From: Pseudomonadota bacterium
GTDB lineage: Bacteria; Pseudomonadota; Alphaproteobacteria; Micavibrionales; Micavibrionaceae
Direction of reading: 5' to 3'
Assembly: GCA_016198545.1 (NCBI GenBank)
Contig: JACQIJ010000159.1
Coordinates: 1-15,061, forward strand
Length of the DNA stretch: 15,061 nt
Shown: positions 6,785-13,690 of the stretch, piece after piece
Position numbering within the stretch: position 1 is the stretch's first letter
Layout: the number at the start of each line of letters is the position of its first letter
Position numbers and translations under genes: made by a program
The notes under the pieces: model-generated
What the model saw: the letters and a program-made list of their open reading frames with translations, nothing else
Told to the model about the DNA's origin: nothing
The model's database searches: none

Positions 6785-8320
6785 ATGATCGGCTTTCCCA
6801 TTCTCAGCCTTATGACGTTTTTGCCTCTGGTGGGGGCGTTGTTTATTTTTAGCATAAGAGGGGATGCCGCGCTCGTGGCGCGCAATGCGCGTTTTTCCGC
6901 ACTTTACGCTTCGGGCTTTACGTTTCTTCTTTCCTTGTTTGCGTTGTCGCGATTCAATAAGGCTGAAGCGGAATTTCAGTTTGTAGAGAAAACAGACTGG
7001 TTTCCGGCGCTGGGCATTTCATATCACCTCGGTGTGGATGGCATCTCGATATTTTTTATTGTTCTGTCGGCATTTCTGACGCCGCTGTGCATATTGGCCA
7101 GTTGGGAATCCATCAAGGATCGCGTCAAGGAATACATGATAGCCTTCCTTGTACTGGAAACTTTTATGATTGGCACGTTCTGCGCGCTGGATACGGTTCT
7201 GTTCTACGTATTTTTCGAGGGCGTTCTGATACCGATGTTCATCATCATCGGCGTATGGGGGGGGCCGCGACGGGTTTATTCGGCTTTCAAGTTTTTTCTT
7301 TATACGCTGTTTGGCTCCGTGTTGATGCTGCTTGCGCTGCTGACGCTGTATTTCAAGGCGGGAACGACGGATATCGCCGTGCTGCTGGAAAATCCGGTGG
7401 CGCGCGATCTGCAGATGTGGCTGTGGCTGGCTTTCTTCGCCAGCTTTGCCGTCAAGATGCCGATGTGGCCGGTGCATACCTGGCTCCCCGATGCGCACGT
7501 CGAGGCGCCCACGGCGGGATCCGTCATTCTGGCGGGCGTTTTGCTGAAAATGGGCGGGTATGGATTTCTACGTTTTTCCCTGCCGATGCTTCCGGAAGCC
7601 AGTGCATATTTCGCGGGCATGGTCTACTGGCTGTCTATTATTGCCATTATCTATACATCGCTTGTGGCCCTGGTGCAGGACGACATGAAAAAGCTGATTG
7701 CCTATTCGTCGGTGGCGCACATGGGGTTTGTGACGCTCGGCATTTTTACGGCGACGGCACAGGGCGTGCAGGGCGGCGTGTTTCAGATGATCAGCCACGG
7801 GATTATCTCGGGCGCGCTTTTTCTTTGCGTCGGCGTCGTTTACGACAGGCTGCACACGCGCGATATTGGGCGTTACGGCGGGCTTGTGAAGAACATGCCG
7901 AAATATGCCACCGTTTTCATGATTTTCATGCTGGGATCCGTCGGGTTGCCGGGGACGTCGGGCTTTGTAGGCGAATTTCTGTCCCTGCTGGGCGCGTTCA
8001 AGGTCAACGCACTCTATGCCGCGCTTTCGACGACGGGCATCGTTCTGGGCGCAGCCTATATGCTGGTTTTGTACCGCCGCGTGGTATTCGGGCCGCAGGA
8101 TAACGGGGATGCCGCCGCAATGCCGGATATCGGAATGCGCGAAGCGGCGATTTTCGCGCCGCTTGTTCTGCTTGTTCTGGTTCTGGGCGTCTTTCCGAAT
8201 TACGTGATGGACCGCGTCTCTCCATCGGCGGAGCGTATGCTGGCCCTGTATAACAAAGCCAACGGCATTGCCGCCGTTGAGCCCGCCGCCGGCGACGATG
8301 AAGGAGGAATTTTCCCATGA
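6785..8320 (+). CDS. nuoM: NADH-quinone oxidoreductase subunit M
   Basis: The 511-aa antiporter-like proton-pumping subunit (ND4) has about 14 membrane helices. Key residues are E145 in FYVFFEGVLIPMFIIIGVWGG and K224 in FAVKMPMWPVHTWLPDAHVEA. The segment LIAYSSVAHMGFV and the GEFLSLLGAF region are also typical. The chosen ATG gives the N-terminus MIGFPILSLMTFLPLVGALF, which fits alphaproteobacterial NuoM. The AGGAG directly abuts this ATG, closer than ideal, while an internal Met (residue 10) has no better site. The Asp/Glu-containing C-terminal tail contains the ribosome binding site of nuoN, and the genes overlap by ATGA. Confidence 0.98.
   Translation: MIGFPILSLMTFLPLVGALFIFSIRGDAALVARNARFSALYASGFTFLLSLFALSRFNKAEAEFQFVEKTDWFPALGISYHLGVDGISIFFIVLSAFLTPLCILASWESIKDRVKEYMIAFLVLETFMIGTFCALDTVLFYVFFEGVLIPMFIIIGVWGGPRRVYSAFKFFLYTLFGSVLMLLALLTLYFKAGTTDIAVLLENPVARDLQMWLWLAFFASFAVKMPMWPVHTWLPDAHVEAPTAGSVILAGVLLKMGGYGFLRFSLPMLPEASAYFAGMVYWLSIIAIIYTSLVALVQDDMKKLIAYSSVAHMGFVTLGIFTATAQGVQGGVFQMISHGIISGALFLCVGVVYDRLHTRDIGRYGGLVKNMPKYATVFMIFMLGSVGLPGTSGFVGEFLSLLGAFKVNALYAALSTTGIVLGAAYMLVLYRRVVFGPQDNGDAAAMPDIGMREAAIFAPLVLLVLVLGVFPNYVMDRVSPSAERMLALYNKANGIAAVEPAAGDDEGGIFP
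8301..8308 (+). promoter_or_regulatory. Strong ribosome binding site for nuoN inside nuoM
   Basis: AAGGAGGA lies within the last codons of nuoM, eight bases before ATG 8317. This supports the first of two consecutive ATG codons as the nuoN start and shows nuoN can be initiated strongly on its own despite overlapping nuoM. Confidence 0.75.
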
Positions 8321-9768
8321 TGCCCGTATTCTCATGGGCCTCGCTGAGCCCTGCCCTGCCTGAACTTTTTCTGGTCATGCTGGGCATGGTTATGGTGCTG
8401 GCCGGACTTTCGCAGAGCGAGGGGGCTGCCCGCAGCCTGTGTCGCGTGGCGATCGGCGGCTTTGCGCTGGCCCTTATGATGCTTCTGGGCGTGAATTGGG
8501 ACAGCGCGCCGGTAATGAATGGCATGTTCGTAATGGATCATTTCGCCGGTTTTATGAAGCTTCTTATTCTTCTCGGCCTGATGGCGGCCGTAGCGCTTTC
8601 CGTACGCTATCTCGAGCAGGAGGAAATAGATCGCTTCGAATATCCCATTCTTATCGTTTTTGCCGGGCTTGGCATGATGCTGATGGTTTCGGCGCATAAC
8701 CTGCTGGCCATGTATGTGGGGCTGGAGCTTCAGTCTCTTAGTCTCTATGTTCTTGCCGCCTTCCGCCGCAATCACTCAAAGTCGTCGGAAGCGGGCATGA
8801 AATACTTTGTTCTCGGCGCGCTGGCATCCGGGATGCTCCTGTTCGGGGCGTCGCTGGTTTACGGCTACACTGGCGCGCTTGGCTTTGATGCCATAAGCCA
8901 CGCGCTTGCGGGGGGCAAGGCAGGAGCGGGTCTTGTCATCGGTCTTGTATTTTTGCTTGTCGGACTTGCCTTCAAGGTTTCGGCGGTTCCCTTCCATATG
9001 TGGACGCCCGATGTATATGAGGGTGCGCCGACTTCGGTAACGGCCCTTTTCGCGATCGTTCCGAAAATCGCGGCGATGGGGTTGCTGATGCGCCTGCTGA
9101 CGGAACCGTTTGGTTCGATTATGCCTGAATGGCAGCAGGTCGTCTGGGTTCTCTCGCTGGCCTCAATGGCGGTCGGCGCGTTTGCGGGCCTTGTTCAGAA
9201 CAATATCAAGCGCCTTCTGGCATATAGCTCCATCGGCAATATGGGTTATGCGCTGGTGGGCGTTGCCGCGGGCACGGCTTCGGGTATGGGCGCAGTCATT
9301 CTGTATCTGGCTATTTACATGATCATGGCAGCCGGCACGTTCGGCATCGTTCTGTCCATGCGCCGCGGCGGTCGCGCCTATGAGGATATTGAGGATTTAT
9401 CCGGCCTGTCCCGCACCAATCCGCTGATGGCGTGGACGCTCGCGTTCCTCATGTTTTCGATGAGCGGCATTCCGCCCCTTGCCGGGTTTTTTGGCAAGCT
9501 GTTTATCTTTCAGGCGGCGATAGCATCGCAGTTTTATGTTCTGGCTGTACTGGGAGTTCTTTGTTCCGTCGTCGCGGCGTACTACTACCTGCGCGTTATC
9601 AAAGTGATGTTTTTTGACGACCCGCTTGATGCGCTCGACAGCGATCTCGGATTTTCGCTGCGCGCCGTCGTGTTTTTGAGCATTGCATTCGTCCTGTTTT
9701 TTATCTTTTCGCCCGATACGCTGGTCGAGACCAGCCGTAACGCGGCGGCCGCGCTGTTCGCCGGATGA
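8317..9768 (+). CDS. nuoN: NADH-quinone oxidoreductase subunit N
   Basis: The 483-aa antiporter-like subunit (ND2) is the third proton-pumping module of the membrane arm. Family residues are E137 in YVGLELQSLSLYVLAAF, K220 in LAFKVSAVPFHMWTPDVYEGAPT, and the later segment NNIKRLLAYSSIGNMGY. Length and hydrophobic pattern are normal. It overlaps nuoM and birA by ATGA at its two ends, so the last complex I gene is directly coupled to birA. Confidence 0.98.
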   Translation: MMPVFSWASLSPALPELFLVMLGMVMVLAGLSQSEGAARSLCRVAIGGFALALMMLLGVNWDSAPVMNGMFVMDHFAGFMKLLILLGLMAAVALSVRYLEQEEIDRFEYPILIVFAGLGMMLMVSAHNLLAMYVGLELQSLSLYVLAAFRRNHSKSSEAGMKYFVLGALASGMLLFGASLVYGYTGALGFDAISHALAGGKAGAGLVIGLVFLLVGLAFKVSAVPFHMWTPDVYEGAPTSVTALFAIVPKIAAMGLLMRLLTEPFGSIMPEWQQVVWVLSLASMAVGAFAGLVQNNIKRLLAYSSIGNMGYALVGVAAGTASGMGAVILYLAIYMIMAAGTFGIVLSMRRGGRAYEDIEDLSGLSRTNPLMAWTLAFLMFSMSGIPPLAGFFGKLFIFQAAIASQFYVLAVLGVLCSVVAAYYYLRVIKVMFFDDPLDALDSDLGFSLRAVVFLSIAFVLFFIFSPDTLVETSRNAAAALFAG

Positions 9769-10502
9769 TTCCCGCCGCCGCAGAAGGCTGGAAAGTCCAC
9801 ACCTACGCCCAGCTCCCCTCGACGCAGGACTACGTCAAGGAACTGGGGGAGGAAGGCCTGCCCGAAGGAACGGTCGTGCAATGCCTGACCCAGACGAAGG
9901 GCAGGGGTCGCCACGGCCGGGAATGGACGTCCCCGATGGGCGGGCTTTACATGTCCGCTCTTCTCCGCCCCCAATGCGCGGCCGCGATTGCCGGACAATT
10001 ATCGTTCGTCGTTGCCGTTGCCGTTTCCGCCGCGATGGATGAAGTCGTCAAAAAAGATCATAAAAAAACCCTGAAGTGGCCTAACGATATCCTGATAGAC
10101 GGCAAAAAATGCGCGGGAATCCTGCTGGAAAGCGGAATGGCAGGGGGGATGGTTAACTGGCTGGCCGCCGGGATCGGGGTCAATATCATGTCCGCGCCCG
10201 AAGGGGCCGTTTGTTTGCAGGAAGTCGGCAAGGGCAGGCAGATTCCCGTCCATCCCTTCCGGGATATCGTGCTATCGCATCTGAAGGCCCATTATAACCA
10301 CTGGAAAATGCAGGGCTTTTCCGATATCCGCGAAAGTTGGCTGTCCCAGGCGCATGGGCTGGGAGGAAAAATAAAGGTGAGGCAGCCGGATTCCGAAACG
10401 GAAGGGATTTTCAAAGATTTGGACAAAACCGGCGCATTGGTGCTAAGTCTTTCCGGCGGAAAGGAAAAGACCGTCAATACGGGCGATGTCTTTTTTGAGT
10501 GA
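9765..10502 (+). CDS. birA: Biotin--[acetyl-CoA-carboxylase] ligase, monofunctional
   Basis: The 245-aa biotin protein ligase activates biotin to biotinyl-AMP and attaches it to the lysine of biotin carboxyl carrier proteins. The biotin/adenylate-binding loop KGRGRHGREW (residues 45-54), the KWPND motif (104-108) and the following KKCAGILLE with the likely active lysine K115 are all present. The N-terminal winged-helix DNA-binding domain of E. coli BirA is missing: the protein begins directly with the catalytic domain (VHTYAQLPSTQDYVKE), so it cannot be a DNA-binding repressor in the E. coli manner. The small C-terminal SH3-like domain is visible from about residue 200. Its position after nuoN is standard for alphaproteobacteria, and its ATG overlaps the nuoN stop. 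Confidence 0.95.
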   Translation: MIPAAAEGWKVHTYAQLPSTQDYVKELGEEGLPEGTVVQCLTQTKGRGRHGREWTSPMGGLYMSALLRPQCAAAIAGQLSFVVAVAVSAAMDEVVKKDHKKTLKWPNDILIDGKKCAGILLESGMAGGMVNWLAAGIGVNIMSAPEGAVCLQEVGKGRQIPVHPFRDIVLSHLKAHYNHWKMQGFSDIRESWLSQAHGLGGKIKVRQPDSETEGIFKDLDKTGALVLSLSGGKEKTVNTGDVFFE

Positions 10503-10504
10503 CC

Positions 10505-11284
10505 ATGCTTCTTGCCATCGATGCCGGAAATACGAATGTCGTTTTCGCCCTTTATGAAGGGGAAAGACTTTTGCATTCCTGGCGCTGCCAGACGAACGCG
10601 GGCCGCACGGCGGACGAATACGCTTCATGGCTTTACCAGCTTTTCGAACAGGCCGGCCTGAAATTCTCTGCCGTCAAGGATGCCGTCATTGGCTCGGTTG
10701 TGCCGGACGCGAACTTCAACCTGAGTAAACTGTGCCGGGATTCGTTCGGCTGTGAACCGCTGATGGCCACGGCGGACAATATCGGCATCAAGGTCAATCT
10801 GCCGCGGCCTGAAGAAGCGGGGGCCGACCGGCTTTTGAACGCCGCCGCCGCGATCCGCGATTACGGCGCGCCCGTCATCGTCATAGATTTCGGTACGGCG
10901 ACGACGTTCGATGTCGTCAACGGCAGGGGAGAATATTGCGGCGGTGCGATCGCGCCCGGCCCGAACCTGTCCGCGGAGGCATTGTACCAGGCCGCCGCGC
11001 AACTGCCGCGCATCGCCATCAAAAAGCCGCCGACCGTCCTTGGCAACAGCACGGTGACGGCCATGCAGTCCGGTATTTACTGGGGCTATGTCGGGCTGAT
11101 CGAAAAAATACTCTGGAAAACAATCGAGGAAACGGGCGAAAAGCCGCGCATCGTCGCTACGGGCGGGTTGGCGTCGCTTTTTGCCGCCGATATACCCGCC
11201 ATTGAAAAAGTGGATTCCGACCTGACCTTGCGGGGGCTCTTATATGTCTCTCAATCCCAATCCAGGCCAAAGAAAGCAGCTTAG
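10505..11284 (+). CDS. coaX: Type III pantothenate kinase
   Basis: The 259-aa kinase phosphorylates pantothenate in the first step of CoA synthesis; it is an ASKHA-fold enzyme unrelated to CoaA. Visible motifs are the phosphate-binding DAGNTN (D6 onward), GADRLLNAAAA (106-116, with the catalytic-region D108), IDFGTATTFDVV (127-138) and GGAIAPGPNLSAEAL (146-160). ATG 10505 gives MLLAIDAGNTN, the usual N-terminus of the family. A GTG at 10499 that overlaps the birA stop would add only two residues (M-T) and is a possible alternative start. It ends in a one-base overlap with rnj. Confidence 0.95.
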   Translation: MLLAIDAGNTNVVFALYEGERLLHSWRCQTNAGRTADEYASWLYQLFEQAGLKFSAVKDAVIGSVVPDANFNLSKLCRDSFGCEPLMATADNIGIKVNLPRPEEAGADRLLNAAAAIRDYGAPVIVIDFGTATTFDVVNGRGEYCGGAIAPGPNLSAEALYQAAAQLPRIAIKKPPTVLGNSTVTAMQSGIYWGYVGLIEKILWKTIEETGEKPRIVATGGLASLFAADIPAIEKVDSDLTLRGLLYVSQSQSRPKKAA

Positions 11285-12957
11285 TGAAAAATTTAAATCT
11301 TGATTCGAAGGAACTTTACTTCCTCCCCCTCGGCGGAAGCGAGCAGTTCGGCGTCAATTTCAATCTGTACGCCCATAAGGGGCAGTGGCTGGCCATCGAT
11401 TTCGGCATCGGCTTTGCCGATGAACGCTATCCGGGCATCGACATCCTGCTGCCCGATCCGCAGTTCCTGGAGGACAGGCGCGATGATCTTGCGGGGCTTG
11501 TCGTCACGCACGCGCATGAGGACCATGTCGGCGCGCTGCCTTATTTGTGGCCGCGCCTGAAATGCCCCATCTGGTGCACGCCTTTTACCGCCTCCGTTCT
11601 GCGCCGGAAATTCAGCGAGTCTCCGGAATGCCGCGACGCCGTCATTACCGAGGTCAATGCGGGCGACAAGGTCAAGGCCGGGCCGTTCACGATGCATTTC
11701 GTGCATGTGGCGCACTCCATACCGGATACCGTCGCCGTCGTCGTGGAAACGAAAGCCGGGCGCATCCTGCACAGCGGCGACTGGAACCTCGATCCGTCGC
11801 CCGTCATCAACGGCCCGACGGATGAAAAGTCCATAAAGGAATTTGGCGACAGGGGCATCATGGCCTATATCGGCGATTCCACGAACGCGGGCGTTCCGGG
11901 CCGGTCGGGTTCGGAGTCCGATGTGGAGAAGGGGCTAACGGCCCTGTTCGGGGAGATCGAGGGCCGCATCGCCGTCACCATGTTCGCCTCGAATATCGGC
12001 AGGCTGCGCAGCATCTGCCGCGCGGCGCGGGCGCACGGGCGGCATGTCGCGCTTGTCGGCCGTTCCCTGCATTCGATGTCCGCATCCGCGCGCGATTGCG
12101 GCTACTTGGGCGACGTTCCGCCGTTTCTGGATTTTGAGGATATTGACGATCTGCCGCCTGAAAAAATCGTTCTGGCCGTGACGGGGTCGCAGGGCGAAGC
12201 CCGCGCCGCGCTGGCACGCATCGCCCGCGGCGATTACGAAGGCATAAAATTCAGGCGCGGGGATACGGTCGTCTTTTCCGCGCGGCCCATCCCGGGGAAC
12301 GAGGCGCATATCAACGAAGTCTGTAACAACCTCGTCGATGCCGGTGTACGGGTCGTAAGCTGGCACAGTACGCATCATAAAATCCATGTTTCCGGACATC
12401 CGTGCCAGGATGAACTGGCCGACATGTACCACTGGGCGCGGCCTGCGCTGGTCATCCCGGTTCACGGCGAAAGGGCAAATCTTGAGGCGCAGGCCGACTT
12501 TGCCCGTTCGTGCCAGATTGAAAATGTCATCGTTCCGCGCAACGGATCGGTTATCCGCCTGTCCGGCAGGCCGGAAATCGTGGGGGAGGTTGAAACCGGG
12601 CTTCTGGCCGTGGAGCAGCGGCGTGTGCTGCCTTCCGATCACGTCGCCATCGTGGAGCGGCGCAAGCTTCAGTACACCGGAACGATCCACGTCACGATCG
12701 TGCTTGACCGGCGCGGGGACCTGGCTGCGCCGCCGCAGGTCAGCACGATGGGCCTCTTCGATCCCGATGATAAAAAGGATGCGCGTGTGATCGCGGACAT
12801 GAAGATAGAGTGCGAGGACATTCTTGAGGATTTATCCCGTGATCAGCGCGCCAGTGATACGCTGGTGCAGGAAGAAGTACGCATCGGCATGCGCCGCTAT
12901 ATCAACGGGCTTTTGAATATGAAGCCGAAAACGACTGTTCATATTGTCAGGATATAG
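11284..12957 (+). CDS. rnj: Ribonuclease J
   Basis: The 557-aa metallo-beta-lactamase/beta-CASP ribonuclease family degrades and processes RNA, with 5'-to-3' exonuclease and endonuclease activities known in homologues. The zinc-binding motif HAHEDH is intact (H76, H78, D80, H81). Further metal and beta-CASP positions are seen in HVAHSIPD, LHSGDWNLDP, GDSTNAGVPGRSGSE, HVSGHPCQDEL and PVHGE. The first glycine loop, usually GG-x-GEIG-x-N, reads GGSEQFGVN (residues 17-25) here. The C-terminal RNase J domain is present and length is normal. The GTG start at 11284 shares one base with the coaX stop (TAGTG); no ATG lies near the conserved N-terminus, and the Shine-Dalgarno site is poor, pointing to coupled translation. 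Confidence 0.95.
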   Translation: MKNLNLDSKELYFLPLGGSEQFGVNFNLYAHKGQWLAIDFGIGFADERYPGIDILLPDPQFLEDRRDDLAGLVVTHAHEDHVGALPYLWPRLKCPIWCTPFTASVLRRKFSESPECRDAVITEVNAGDKVKAGPFTMHFVHVAHSIPDTVAVVVETKAGRILHSGDWNLDPSPVINGPTDEKSIKEFGDRGIMAYIGDSTNAGVPGRSGSESDVEKGLTALFGEIEGRIAVTMFASNIGRLRSICRAARAHGRHVALVGRSLHSMSASARDCGYLGDVPPFLDFEDIDDLPPEKIVLAVTGSQGEARAALARIARGDYEGIKFRRGDTVVFSARPIPGNEAHINEVCNNLVDAGVRVVSWHSTHHKIHVSGHPCQDELADMYHWARPALVIPVHGERANLEAQADFARSCQIENVIVPRNGSVIRLSGRPEIVGEVETGLLAVEQRRVLPSDHVAIVERRKLQYTGTIHVTIVLDRRGDLAAPPQVSTMGLFDPDDKKDARVIADMKIECEDILEDLSRDQRASDTLVQEEVRIGMRRYINGLLNMKPKTTVHIVRI

Positions 12958-12959
12958 GT

Positions 12960-13229
12960 ATGGACTGGTTTACGGGCATCATCGCGTATCTTTTAATCTG
13001 GTGGACGGCCCTGTTTGCCGTCCTGCCGTGGGGAAACCGGATGGCGGAAAATCTTGTGCCGGGGCAGGTTCACAGCGCGCCGGATATCCCCAACCTGAAA
13101 AAGAAGTTTTTGATTACCACAGTGGTTGCAGCGATGCTGTGGGTTTTTCTTTTTATTCTTATAAAAGCCGATATCATAGATTTCAGGCAGATTGCCGGAA
13201 CCATGATGGCGGAGGATACAAGGCCGTGA
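12960..13229 (+). CDS. DUF1467 family small membrane protein
   Basis: The 89-aa protein has two membrane helices: IIAYLLIWWTALFAVLPWG near the N-terminus (about residues 7-25) and a second at about 51-69 (LITTVVAAMLWVFLFILIK). The pattern WxTGxxxYLLIWWxxLFxVLPWG and the following P-G-Q-x-x-x-A-P segment match the DUF1467 family, which in alphaproteobacteria sits between rnj or other genes and proS. Its function is unknown. The start lies 2 nt after the rnj stop, and the end overlaps the GTG of the next gene by GTGA. Confidence 0.9.
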   Translation: MDWFTGIIAYLLIWWTALFAVLPWGNRMAENLVPGQVHSAPDIPNLKKKFLITTVVAAMLWVFLFILIKADIIDFRQIAGTMMAEDTRP

Positions 13230-13687
13230 GAAAAACCATTTTTGCTTTTTTATTTTTCTTTTGCACACCGGCTTATGCGCAGGGAGATGCTGCATTGTGC
13301 CAGTTCTGGAAGCATATCAATGCGGCTCCCCCTGCCGCCTATCAGCCGGGCGTGGATGTGCGCGGCAATCCGGTCGCGCCGGCCGATATCAACGCTTCTT
13401 CGTCTTCATTTCTGCCGTCGCGGATTACCTTTCCCGTGAATGTGGATTTGGCGCAGGCGTTGAATTTGCCGCTGCCTGCGGGGACGCAATTTGACGCCAA
13501 TATGGGAATGATTGAGGTTTATACCGACGGCAGGGTATTGTATAACGGTCAGGATATGAGCGCGCAGACGCAGGCGTTCTGCGCGGGCGATCCTGTCCCG
13601 CAGGCGGCGAAAAAGGAGCCGGAGACGCTGGTTGGCCAGCCTGAAAAAAAAGCCGATGAAGATATAATCTGGGGCGAGGGGCATTGA
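13226..13687 (+). CDS. Unrecognised secreted protein (GTG start)
   Basis: From GTG 13226 the frame encodes 153 aa with a clean Sec signal peptide: MRKTIF, a Phe-rich hydrophobic core and the cleavage site A-Y-A|Q after residue 18. GGAGG at 13211-13215 precedes it by ten bases, and the GTGA overlap with the DUF1467 stop fits the coupling seen elsewhere in the run. The same frame is open back to 12944, but that extension overlaps DUF1467 and would bury the signal peptide. The mature part has two cysteines, C25 and C119, that could form a disulfide, a Ser-rich stretch SSSSFLPS, a segment VNVDLAQALNLPLPAGTQFD followed by EVYTDGRVLYNGQDM, and a charged C-terminal tail rich in Lys and Glu. I recognise no domain or catalytic motif. 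A periplasmic or envelope location is inferred from the signal peptide. Confidence 0.75.
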   Translation: MRKTIFAFLFFFCTPAYAQGDAALCQFWKHINAAPPAAYQPGVDVRGNPVAPADINASSSSFLPSRITFPVNVDLAQALNLPLPAGTQFDANMGMIEVYTDGRVLYNGQDMSAQTQAFCAGDPVPQAAKKEPETLVGQPEKKADEDIIWGEGH

Positions 13688-13690
13688 CGA

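Noticed and set aside
7087..8103. 338-codon open frame on the + strand within nuoM
   Set aside because: It overlaps nuoM in another frame, and its Arg/Gly/His-rich composition is that of a shadow in GC-rich coding sequence.
7568..8335. 255-codon antisense frame over nuoM
   Set aside because: Its composition is low-complexity, rich in Arg, His and Gln, and mirrors nuoM codons; no motif is recognisable.
11935..12690. 251-codon antisense frame over rnj
   Set aside because: It lies entirely within an intact conserved gene and has no recognisable domain.
12944..13225. Upstream part of the frame that contains the secreted 153-aa protein
   Set aside because: It lies over the DUF1467 gene in another frame; the GTG at 13226 followed by a signal peptide is the natural start.
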